From contig JALQBC010000028.1 of NCBI GenBank assembly GCA_023375675.1, forward strand, positions 248,001-312,000: a stretch of 64,000 nucleotides of DNA. Direction: 5' to 3'. Position 1 is the first letter of the stretch; each line of letters begins with the position of its first letter. The notes beneath the pieces are model-generated. The model was not told the DNA's origin and made no database searches. It saw only the letters and a list, made by a program, of their open reading frames with translations. The stretch comes from Cytospora piceicola. Lineage: Eukaryota > Ascomycota > Sordariomycetes > Diaporthales > Cytosporaceae. The translations under genes and the position numbers were made by a program. Shown one piece after another: positions 9,523 through 19,529 of the stretch.

Positions 9523-11445
9523 CTACTCATTCACAACGACTCGCTTCTCCGTCTCACCAGCACTGCCCTCTGATTTATCCACTAGGCCGTCCCTCTGTTC
9601 TCCAGTCAACACATGCCCAGTAATCGCCTCAACCTCTCCCACCGTCGTCTTCGGGCCGGTGAACCACTTCCTGGCATCAACAAAGTAATAGATGGAGGCA
9701 CCGCCCCAGACCGCCATGTTCACCACCACGGTATAATTCATAGACTCGGCCGCGGGGTCCGGCCCGCCGCCGGGGAACATGGCCAGCAGGATCCCGAACA
9801 CCAGGAAGATGATGGCCGCCCAGGCGACGGGGAGACTGAACCTGTGCCCGGTGTAGAACGGGCCGGGGACGAACCTGTCCCGCCCCCAAACCGCGCGGGC
9901 GAAGATGGGGAGGCCCCAGGCTAGGTTGTTGCCCGCCACGGCGAGGGAGAAGAGCGCAGAGGCGGCGGCCGAGGCGATCAGGCTCAGGAGGCCAAGGATG
10001 ACGGCCACGAACACCGCGCCCCAGACTGCGCGGAGGGGGATGTAGCCAAAGGTCTTGGACTGGAAAGGTGTCAGTGTTGGGTCTTCGTGGCCAAAACTAG
10101 ACAGGGAAAAGAAAACGCTGAATGGACGAATGGAGGAACTTACGATGGGCCGGAAGAAGGACGAGAAGGGGAGAGCACCGTCCCGAGAGAAAGCCCACAT
10201 CTGACGAGAGGCAGCAATCAGGATGCTAAGGCCCATGAGGTATTGCACGATGAAGAGGAAGGCTATGAACCCCATGGCCCCATGCTTTCCAAGGGCATCG
10301 TAGTAAATTTGGGCCATCTGGAACAAGGACTGTCAGGATCATATGGCTACGGATGACATCTGGAACTAGAGGCAGGGAAGTGATCCAACTTACCGGCTGC
10401 CCGAAGGAGCTTCCCAACACGTTCTCAATATTCGGGTCGATGCACGCAGCCAGGACAATGACAATCACAAAGCCGAGCCCCCAGCACATGCCTATAGAAC
10501 CGAGGATGCCCAGCGGGACGGCTTTCGCGGCGTTGCTCGCCTCCTCGCTCATGTGGACACAGCTATCGAACCCGCCGATGGTCCAGATTGGGGACAGCCA
10601 CGCCAGCATGAATGCCCAGCCCGTTGGCCATGTCGTTAGATTTTCAACCGTAGCAAAGATGAAGTGTCCGTCGTTGCGCTTGTTAGCCATACCCACTGGT
10701 AAGGCAATGATTGTTGCGAGGATGAGAGCAATGTTCTGTGGGAAAGAGTAAGCTTCAGAGTCAGCACTGCTAATGTTGACCATTTGGCGGGGAAATGTAC
10801 CAGAAAAACAGCAAAGGTTTGTAGCTTGGCCATAATCTTGGTCAGGGTAGACGCGAGAACGCCATGGGTAAGGGTACAGATCAAGAACACAACATAGACG
10901 ATGCCGTTGCTAGGGCTCCATTCCCCGTCTTTCGAGATGACGATAACAGCACAGAACATCAAGGCAAACCCATAATTGATAGAACACAGCCCCCCGATGA
11001 GGCCCAGGCTATTACTATACCCAACCAAGAAGCACAGGTAGTTCCTCGTCCTGTCCGAGCCGAAGTAGTGCGTCCAGTAGTACAGCCCGCCCGACGTGGG
11101 CATGGCGCTGCCCAGGTCGGCCATGGCCAGCCCGACCACGAAGATGCACCCGCTGGCGAGGAACCACGACCAGACCATGCCGGCCGGGCCGGCCGGAAGG
11201 GAGAAGGACAGGGTGCTGGCGACGGACGGGAGGAGGCCCATGATGGAGAAGGCGATGCCGAAGACCTCGAGCGTGGAGAAGTTGCGCTTGAGCTCCTGCC
11301 TGTAGCCCATCTTGGCCAGCAGCTCGGCGTCGGCCTCGCTCGCCAGGACCACGCCGTTGTCCCCCGTGGTGGTGAGGTCTGGGTTGTGGGGGGGCGCCTT
11401 TGCCGGGGCGGCGTCCGAGGCGGACACTTGCTTGGTGGTTGACAT
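9523..11445 (-). CDS. GABA/amino-acid permease (APC superfamily, UGA4-like)
   Basis: Four exons, complement of 10801-11445, 10394-10735, 10144-10317 and 9523-10059; introns of 65, 76 and 84 nt, all phase 0 and GT-AG; 565 aa. The sequence follows the fungal GABA/choline-type permease pattern: an N-terminal LLAKMGYRQELKRNFSTLE stretch, then MGLLPSVASTLSFSLPAGPAGM, the MPTSGGLYYWTHYF loop, IWTIGGFDSCVHMSEEA in the middle, GQPMAQIYYDALGKHGA across the second splice, and ASRQMWAFSRDGALPFSSFF. About 12 membrane segments are expected, in the plasma or vacuolar membrane, importing GABA or a related amino acid or amine by proton symport. The ATG at 11443-11445 starts MSTTKQ; 24 in-frame upstream codons look like leader sequence. 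Seven GATA motifs lie 100-290 bp upstream, consistent with nitrogen control. Substrate choice within the family cannot be decided from sequence. Confidence 0.92.
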
Positions 11446-11740
11446 CGTGATAGCCTCAGCGGGATGCCGGAGGGTGGTTGCGTGTGATCGCAGCTGATGG
11501 CATATGGCAGAGTGCAATCCTATTCTCTTAGGGTTAGTGGTGGTGATAGGAACAGTGGTCGGGTATCATGGAAGAAGGGAGGTCGTTGTAGAAAACAGAG
11601 GGATGGTGATAATTACCGCTTAAATATTACTTCCATGCTGTGTTACCCTGCATCATGCCTAATGATAAAGCCACCAACATGCCAGTGGCAGCAGATAGAT
11701 AAATTACCCGTTCATCACCCTGCCGATAGATAAGATATTC
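11446..11740 (-). promoter_or_regulatory. GATA-motif cluster upstream of the GABA-type permease
   Basis: Seven HGATAR motifs, all written on the plus strand, start at 11544 (TGATAG), 11607 (TGATAA), 11663 (TGATAA), 11693 (AGATAG), 11697 (AGATAA), 11724 (CGATAG) and 11728 (AGATAA). The last four form two overlapping pairs. AreA/NIT2 GATA factors bind this motif and prefer closely spaced pairs; GABA permease genes of other fungi are under such nitrogen control. Occupancy here is inferred. Confidence 0.65.
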
Positions 11741-12644
11741 GCGTGTGCAAGTGTACGTCAGAGCAGCTTGTGCTTACGCGGGGCAGAATCTGGATAGAGT
11801 TGCCTTCTTGGGGAAGCTTCGAATGTTCCCAGATGTCAGTACCGCCTAGATGGAGAAGAAAAACATTATTCCAACAACACCTGTCACTTACACCCTTTAA
11901 CCATACTTGCGTGAGCAACTTTTGATGTTATCATTGAAAAAGACTGACGTAGCATCGAATCTGTCGGAATGGGGGTATTGACGGCTCTCATGGTAATTAA
12001 ATCAAAGGCGGAGGAGTATACTAAATAGTTCATTGATGACCGACATCTGGATGTGGGTTATATCTTCGCGTACTGGTCTTTTATCTCCCTTCTTTTAACG
12101 AGTACTTTAATAAGCAAAGAAGATGTGCGGTGATCAGGGACAAAGAAAACAAGTGAGCAATCCAACGGATGTCTTTTTAGTTGAGTAGGTACGGCCTCAG
12201 GAGGAAGTGGGTTCGCAGGCCGAATACCGAAAAGTGCGGTCTTACTGTAATCATACCCGCAAGGTCGTGTATATAGGGTTACAATCAGGCAATACGACAT
12301 GGCTGCATATCAGATCGATTCTTGTGCAGATTCCAGGGCTATTGCAACCAACAATCTACTCGAAAAGTGCCCATACAAGATCTGTGTTACCATATGACCC
12401 CGGGCGTCCAAACTAATTAGATCACCCTTCACCTACATAAAGTCAACAACTTCACTTATACCCTTTTAGGTCCCTTTGAAGGCTATGACTATAGTTCTTA
12501 TATTATCCTATAGCCCTAATCTCGCTTAGTCGCTATACCTAGCCTAGAAGATCAATCTTGCCCTAGCCCCTGTATGTATATATAACCCTATAACCTAGTG
12601 GGCTCTCACATTTGTTCAGCTGTAGACCATGGACTTGCTCCTCC
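11741..12644. other. Intergenic: distal permease promoter and AAA-gene 3' flank, with a short RIP-like patch
   Basis: No gene is supported. Short ORFs have no recognisable motif. About 12,430-12,605 differs from its surroundings: it is rich in TATA, CTATAG and TAACC strings and poor in CpA/TpG, like the large AT-rich block, so it may be a fragment of a RIP-mutated repeat. The stretch must also contain the 3' UTR of the AAA gene. Confidence 0.45.
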
Positions 12645-15600
12645 CTATCCGCTCTGTCCACTCTGATCACCACCCCCATAATGTGCTGGGCTTGCACCCC
12701 CGCCGGAAGGACCATAACCACCCTCAGAAGAGGGCGCAGGAGCCGAATGCGAAGCGCCCCGTGACTGCTGTGCCTGTAATTGCAGCGGCATAGGCGAGCC
12801 CTGCCTCTGATAGTGTTGTGCACTGTCACGTTGATGTACAAAACCTCCGTGAACACCGCCTCCATATCCCTGAGGCGCTTGATGATAACTTCCAGCGAAT
12901 AATTCTTGTTGGGACGAAGGGACCAGTCCACCCCCTCCTTGTGGGTCTCCTCTGTAGGACGGATTGGCTCCATATGTACCTTGACCATACGGCGGTCGTT
13001 GTGATTGGACAGGAGGTGGCTCGTGGGGAGGCTGTTGTAGTGAAATCCATCCTGGGTGCCCGGCGGACGACTGAGACGGGTCCAGGTAAGAGGACGCAGC
13101 CGTGGCGACTGGTGGTGAATGATGACCACTCGACCCAGGTCGTAGTCTGAAGCTCTGTAGTGGAGTCTCACTGCCCGTCTGGCGATGTTCGCGGCTAGCA
13201 GATCTCCTGCGGTCTCTGTCCTTCGTCTCTTTCTTGTCCGAGAAGCGCAGTGCGCGCAGTCCAGATTCTTTCGCCCGGAGCTCGGCATCAGCACCGTAGA
13301 CTGATTTAAGGTATTCTGTGAACTCGAGGTATGCGTTGGACACCACTTCGAGGTGAGCAAGCTTCATGTAGACTTTGGTAGTGGATTTCTCCCTGATGTC
13401 GTACTTCTTGCCTTTCGGCTGGGCGTCAAATTCCGCCAGGGCCAGAGCGGTCTGGCAAGCATTGCGGATCTGACGACCGTTCAATCTGGCTTCTTCGTGT
13501 TCTCGCCAGTGCTTGGCTGCTGCGACGAGGATCTCGTCTTCTTCAATTGCCACCCTCTCCTGGAGCCGCTTCTTGATCAGGCCAAGATTGAGCCTAAAGA
13601 CCTTGACTGTGGAGGTCTCATCCAATACTGGGTAATGCAGACTCATGTGGATCCGAGATGCGAAGGCTTCGTCAAAGTCGCCGATTCGGTTTGTCGTGAG
13701 AAAAAGTATGCCTGCGTAATACTCCAACACACGGAGGAATACTGTTGAAAGACTGGGTCAATATTCTGGAACCTATTCAAGCCTTCCATATCGTGGGGGC
13801 ATAATACCTGCAACCAGTCCGTTTCTGTTGAAATCCTCTCGCCGTCGTTCTGCTAGAAACACATCGGCCTCATCTAGCAGAAGAATACAACCCCACCGGT
13901 TGGCCAGTGCAAAATTCGTCTGCAAGGCTTCCTCGACATCTTTAGGGTTAGATCCGAGGTCACCTGGATTCCATGTGAGCCTAAGGATCAGGTGGCAACG
14001 CAATCGGAGCTCGTGGAAAATGTACATACCACAGGTGATCTGAAACAGAGGCTTCCCGAATGTTTCCGCAACACCCTCTTTAACAAGTTGTTATATGTTA
14101 GAGAAGTATTAAGGTAGCTGAAAGATTACTCAAAGATAGAAGGAGCTTGTTTGGTCAACGAACAGTACCGCTAAAACGTACCTGCAGTTGTTGTCTTCCC
14201 AACACCTGGCGCTCCATGTAGAAGAATGATCAATCCTTTGCCTATGATAGTGTTAGCCAGGTCGCTTGTGACATCCCGAGATAGACAGAATTTGATCTTG
14301 CCTTTTCCTCTGACGATATCCACCTGCTCGTCGTTTCTCTCTTGTGATACTCGATTCCGGAAATGCTGCGAGATCAGAGACAACACCATCTTCTTGTGGC
14401 CTGGCGGAAGAATAAGCTGGCCAAAGGCACCCTGGGTGCCTTCATCAAGATCATCGTCAGTCTTCTCGGCAGCGTTGCCACTCGAAGCGACATCAGATAG
14501 AAATTCCAAATCCAATTCCGCTGTACCACAGGAGCATTCACTGTTAGCTATATCTCATAGCGGCAATGCTTTGACGAGGCAAAAAATAAGGTCGCTTACC
14601 CCAGGTGCGGTCACGTAGAACGAACCCAAATACAGTGTACGACATAATCAAGAGCTCGTCATCCGTCAACGCATTTGACTCCGTCTTCGTGTCTTTCAAC
14701 GACCGCGGGAAGATGATGGTGGACGGCAGCTTGTGTGGTGTGTCCCGGATCTCCGCCATCATGCTATCAATAAATTTCTCCGTGTTGTTGGTCTCGACGT
14801 ATGCATCCTCGTGCACATTTTCTTCCCAGCAGCACTCTGCCATACATCCTTCGTCTCCATCGTCGGTCTTGGAATTCCAATTGGTTCCAACCAGTCTTCT
14901 AGTTTTGGGGATCCAGTGATCTCTGGATCTGTCGGCGAATGCTTCCTCAAAGTCGACCATAACTTGACTCTCAATCTCGTCGCGTGTGTCAGCGGCGAGA
15001 CCTGAGTAATACATGTGCTTCACAGCCGCCACATCGACGAACATCCGACCTCGCTTAATGAGTTTCTCACGCAGAGATCGAATCCCACTCTCCACTTCCT
15101 CATGTTTCAAACTAGCCGACGGTTCAGTCGTCGATGTCAGTCGTTCTTCATCCAGCCTCTTGAGTATGTGGAAGCGCAGGGGGTAAATTTCCAGCCACGT
15201 GACCTCTCTCTCGCCATCCCACTTGTTGATGCCAAAGTTCTTGACAACAGGGCCGATGACGTGGCCGTCAAAGTGAATGTAGACGCACTTGATTTTGATA
15301 TCGTCATTCGTATCGTCGACTGAGCTGTCCGAGTCTTCTGGGCCCAGGTCCCGGAACGCAGCCCAACGGTCCGCACCTTTGTGGCGCTTGGATTTGACAC
15401 TGATCACGCGAAAGGCCTGCTTTCCGTTCGCGGAAATTACGGTTGTGCCGGGTTGGAAAAGGTACCAAACATCGGGGAAGGTGATTTTCCTGCAGCTCAC
15501 GCTGCTCAAGTATGCTACCTTCCGGCCGATGTATTCATCCATAAATTGACGCAAGTAGTTGAGGTGCTCTCGTTGTACTAGTCTCTCCTCCGGGCTCGGA

Positions 15601-17282
15601 TGTGTTTCCTTCTCTGCTGCGGTCTTGGCTGCGTCGTCTGCCTGTGTCCCTTTCTGTTCCACCTGATCCCCAACCTTATCTCCTTCTGACATCGACGACT
15701 CTGTCTTTCCATCGGCATCTTCTGCCAATTTCAGACACATTTCACGGATTTCCTTGTCGTAGACATTTAGAATCCTGAATGGCCGAAGAAGTAACACAGA
15801 AGATCCCGGTTTCGCGTCAGGACAAAGAGGCGAACCATGTATGCTGGAAAGGATGTCGATGATTTGCTGTGAATGGATCCTTATTCTCTCAGGTAGTGGT
15901 CCTTGTACCGCCCACTGCGTTGCCTGCTTCGAGTCCTGCTCAGCGTCATCTTTGCCGTCCGCTTTGGCATCTGCTATAATATTTATGCTGTTGGCATTCT
16001 TCTTGTGTGCTTGCTTTCCCATGGTCCTGAAGTTTTTGTCCCGGCCCCAAGGGTCACTCCACAGTTTTGGCTCCTCGACCAGCACATCGATTACACACGA
16101 AAGCTTCAATGGAAGCACTCGGGTGAGTTTGAAGACAGACCATCGCACGACATTCAATCGCTGAATACCGTGTTCCCCTACCGGCGACTCTGCGCCATGC
16201 TCGGGGCTTGCCACGAGGGTTGCATAGGCGTCGAGTCCCTCCTTCTGCTCGTTGATCTCTTGTTGGGTCTTAGTGGCGAGTTCGCGAGCGGCCTTTCTTT
16301 CCTTGTGGTTTCGGAATCGCAAGACCTGGGCGTTCAAGCGGTCCAATTCCCATTCGAAGTCTCCTCTAAGCCGTGCCCGAAAGTAATTGAAGTCTTGCGA
16401 GCGTGTCGATGTGTCACTACTCCACTCTTCAGAGTCCGATTGGTCCCATCTCGTTGGGGGTCCCAGTTTCCGGGACAATCTTGGTCCCTCTTGGTAGGGT
16501 CCCCTGGCAGCTTGGCGGTTCGGCTTCTCATAAAAAGGACGTATGGCTGTGGGAGGACGAATACCGCGGTGCGGATAGGCTTTGTGGCGCCGGCGCAACT
16601 TGACGTCACCCCCCAAATCGTAGGGAGGATAATGCGTGTCGTACCACCCATCGGGACCAATTATCGCATCGTCCTCATTTTCATTCAGCATATCGCCGCT
16701 CTCTTGGACATGATGCATGGTACCCCTGGCTTCCCAGAAAGGGACATTGTTTGGTCCTTGTCCGTATTGTTTTCTTTCGTCCGCGTCCTCTTCTGCCTGT
16801 TGTTCAGTCTTCTTGACCCAGCGCCTACCATATGGAGCTTTTCGAATATGCCTCCGTAGGTTGATGTCCTCCTCAGAACCCTCATTGTCGACTTGCTTTT
16901 CTCTTGTCGTATCTTTCGGAGCCGCTTCCTCAACTTGGGCGTTCCTTTGTTGGGTCGCCTGGTTTTCCAGATGCAAGAGTCTCTTTCGCAAAGCCCTGAT
17001 CTCGTCAAAGAGGGGGGTAGACGCAGGCGTCAGCCCATGGTCGACATGTTCTGTCTTGGTTTGTTGCGATGGAGTTTCTGGACCGACCTCAATGTCGCTT
17101 CTAGGGAGGTCTTTCGGCTTTTCGTCGGAGCCGGAGGCGTCTGTTGGACTAGGTGGCCCTGTCCTGGTTTTTCTGTGGACATCAGCGTTTGTTGGCTGCT
17201 GTTCGAAGCCTCCCAATCCCGGGTTGAAGTCTGTGCCGGGTTGCTCAGGCTTCTGGGAATTCGAGACGTCTGATGGCGGCAT
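12645..17282 (-). CDS. Large AAA ATPase with DUF7025-type N-terminal region
   Basis: Six exons, complement of 14600-17282, 14302-14520, 14182-14241, 14030-14077, 13808-13963 and 12645-13741; 1420 aa. Residues 1-90 are disordered and 91-119 form a Leu/Arg coiled coil. A DUF7025-like region spans about 590-720 (WYLFQPGT, then RVISVKSKRHKG, then VTWLEIYPLRF). The AAA core has Walker A GAPGVGKT (977-984), Walker B ILLLDEAD (1030-1037), a sensor-1-type FLTTNR (ending at 1074) and the FASR arginine-finger region (ending at 1085). The lid motif NGRQIRNACQTALALAEF begins at 1143. Residues from about 1259 to 1420 form a Gln/Gly/Pro/Ser/Tyr-rich low-complexity tail. All key ATPase residues are present, so it should hydrolyse ATP and remodel proteins; the target is unknown for this fungal family. 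The intron at 14242-14301 has GC-AG ends (separate entry); the others are GT-AG. The start gives MPPSDVSNSQ. Confidence 0.9.
14242..14301 (-). other. Frame-neutral GC-AG intron just before the AAA P-loop
   Basis: On the minus strand this 60-nt segment begins AAAG|GCAAGA, has the branch motif GGCTAAC about ten bases from its end, and closes with ATCATAG. It has no in-frame stop and its length is divisible by three, so an ORF caller reads through it. Removing it joins RGKG to KGLIILLHGAPGVGKT, the family's usual spacing. Keeping it inserts 20 residues between the RGKG and GLIILLHG segments. GC donors with strong flanking AG|GCAAG are a known minority splice class. Confidence 0.75.
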
Positions 17283-18149
17283 CTTGTGGGCGTCCTTTGT
17301 GTCAACGACAAGTGACTTGTATTCAGCTAACCAGTGGCTGGTGATGGGGTCTGGAGTCAGAAAAGGTCAAGAGCAAAAACAAGACGAAAAGCGGGCTCGA
17401 GGCAAAAAAAGGCACAGACTTGGTCTCGTCCGTTATTGAGAGTTCGAAGAAACTTTGTGTCACGATTCCGGGCAGGGCAATTCGAATAGAGCAACTTGAC
17501 TACCAATGCCAATTATACAATGGGCGTGGGGAGCTTGTCTATATAAGTAAACCGAGCTCCGCAGTACATGTAGTGGGCCCAAATATTTGTCAATTCGCTG
17601 CTCAATAGCCTCTGTTATCGCGGTGGCCAGACGTCCGCTCTTCCTTCATACCCCGCCAGCCAAGGTCCATTCTGCAGTGGGCGCATCAGCTGAAGGAGAC
17701 CGTGTAACTCTAGGCTGCAGATCTCGGGCATCCCGAGTTCACTGGACGGGTTCATTGGAGGTCGTCCTAAACTATTGATGACTGCATGTGTGGCGGCTGG
17801 AGATGTCGCCCACTGCGACACCACTCGCACACACGTCGGGCGCATCCCCTCACTTAGAAAAGGTTCTCCAGGCCTGTGTTACCCTGGAATGATAAGCTTT
17901 ATGCCGAGCCAATTAACATGATTATCTTCTGAGGAAGGTGATGAATACTGGCGGCCTGATAATCATGTCATGGCGAGGGGGCTTTTGTTCAGGTGCACCT
18001 TGGGGATTTTGAAATCATTACTTATGTTTAGTCCTCTGACGCACAGCGCTTGCCTTCTCCCTTCTCCGTACAGTAGAAAGCCTCAACCTGGATACAAGCT
18101 TGCAGGAAAAGAGAAGAGGGCAAGATTTGAATCTCATCACCCAACGGAT
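17283..18149. other. Divergent intergenic region between the AAA gene and the NLR-like gene
   Basis: An 867-bp head-to-head gap holding both promoters. A TATATAAG string lies at 17,540-17,547. An in-frame ATG at 17970 precedes the chosen start of the NLR-like gene, but the residues it adds do not resemble the family. No other gene or repeat is supported. Confidence 0.5.
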
Positions 18150-19529
18150 ATGGACCCCCGACACGGCCATATACCAAACCTGCAACTGCAGTCCCCCGCG
18201 GTAGACTTCGTCGAAAACTCCCTCGACAAGTATCACCCTGCCTTCTCAACGCCACCATCGCGGTATGATCCGTATCTTGGAGGTTTCATCGTCCAAGATT
18301 CCCAGGATATGACTCCAGCGCAGCCCCCACCTGCTATTGCAGTCGCGATGTACAATGGCGGTTCCTCTGGGTCTCCAGACGCTGCTCAAACTGTCTCTGC
18401 TGAGTTCACAACCGGCACTCCCACCACACCAGCCGAGACCTGGAGTATTACCCCGCGGCCAAGCCCCCAACCAGTCAATACCTTGGATTTCTGGGACTTA
18501 TTGTTTCCACAAGCCATGTCACAGCTCAGTGAAGAACACCCTGGGGAGCCGGCCCGGCTGCTCGAATCAGGCCACAGGATCCGGGACAAGACGAACTGGG
18601 CCCAGGTTTATGACCAGCTCGAAGAGGCAAAGAATAAGTACTTTGAAGTGGACAGCAAGTTCAAGACCGGGTTCCGGAAAGTGTATAGGGGATTTGCGGA
18701 CAATGTTTCTGAACCTGCAAACCGCCTGACAAAACTCGTCCCCGGCGGTGGCGATCTCGGCGCCGTTGCGGTAACTCCCATCATTGGATGCGTTCAGGTT
18801 TTACTAGAGGTAGGTCATTGCGGAAACAATATCCATTCAGAAATACCCACAGAAATATAAATTAGGTTCGACTGCTGACGGGCAAAATACTGGTACCAGG
18901 CTTCTCGTGCTGCGAGCAAAGTACGAGCGACGGTGGCCAATGCCTTTGATCAAGTGGATAACATGTTCGCCGACGTTGAACTATTCCTACAACTCTATCC
19001 AAGGGACGAGAACATCAAGAAAGCGTCCATCAAATTGATATGTAGCACCTTATTCGCTACCGAGAACGTCCTTGGGTTCTTTCTCAAAGGAGCAGGTGAT
19101 TTCGTCCTCTTCTTCACCCCTCAAACTCTTGTCAATCTATCCTGAGTTACCTACAAGGTACTCAAGTATGTATGTGCCTGGTTGTACTAAGTTCTTTATA
19201 ACAGGAAAGAGATTTCTCTCTGCTGCCGTCAAGCGGGAGCGATATGAGGAGAACACAATCGAAAGCCTAAGCGATATCAAGCTGCAGTGTGAGCAACTCT
19301 TACAGGAAGCTGAAAAATCCAACAAGTACCAGATGCTTCACACAACCAAGGCCATCATGGATCGTGAGTCAACTCCTCCCCCCAACACACATACCCAATT
19401 CCTGTAACGCCGCCCAAATTGACACGTGGAATACTCTTCCTAGGAACTGGGGCCACCTAAGCAGTCGTCGAGCAACTCCCCTACTACTTGCGGAGTAGGA
19501 AAATCATAGTACGATTTCCAGATAACTAA
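18150..19529 (+). pseudogene. Truncated NLR/STAND-type N-terminal gene (DUF7708-like), broken at the RIP-island edge
   Basis: Exons 18150-18809, 18900-19095, 19205-19363 and a probable fourth from 19444. Introns are 90, 109 and 80 nt, GT-AG. The product, from MDPRHGH, has a Pro/Ser/Thr-rich first 140 residues, then a helical domain running from WAQVYDQLEEAKNKYFEVD through PIIGCVQVLLEASRAASKV, ENVLGFFLKGAGKRFLSAAV and KCL-like SLSDIKLQCEQLLQEAEKS. This resembles the DUF7708-type N-terminal domain that precedes NACHT and repeat domains in fungal NLR-like proteins. Here nothing follows: after exon 3 the best splice meets TAA at 19458-19460 after 343 aa. Beyond it, 22 more codons in the same frame stay open to 19529, where AT-rich sequence begins. 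The TAA could derive from CAA by a CpA-to-TpA change. A short functional protein remains possible. The start at 17970 is an alternative. Confidence 0.6.

Noticed and set aside
2143..11445. Secondary-metabolite gene cluster (oxidase, MFS and permease adjacent)
   Set aside because: No polyketide synthase, NRPS, terpene synthase or cluster regulator is present. The transporter family is nutrient uptake and the neighbours are unrelated.
15903..16859. 318-codon plus-strand ORF antisense to AAA-gene exon 1
   Set aside because: It opposes the long DUF7025-type exon, which is open over 894 codons and has recognisable motifs; this frame reads as a shadow.
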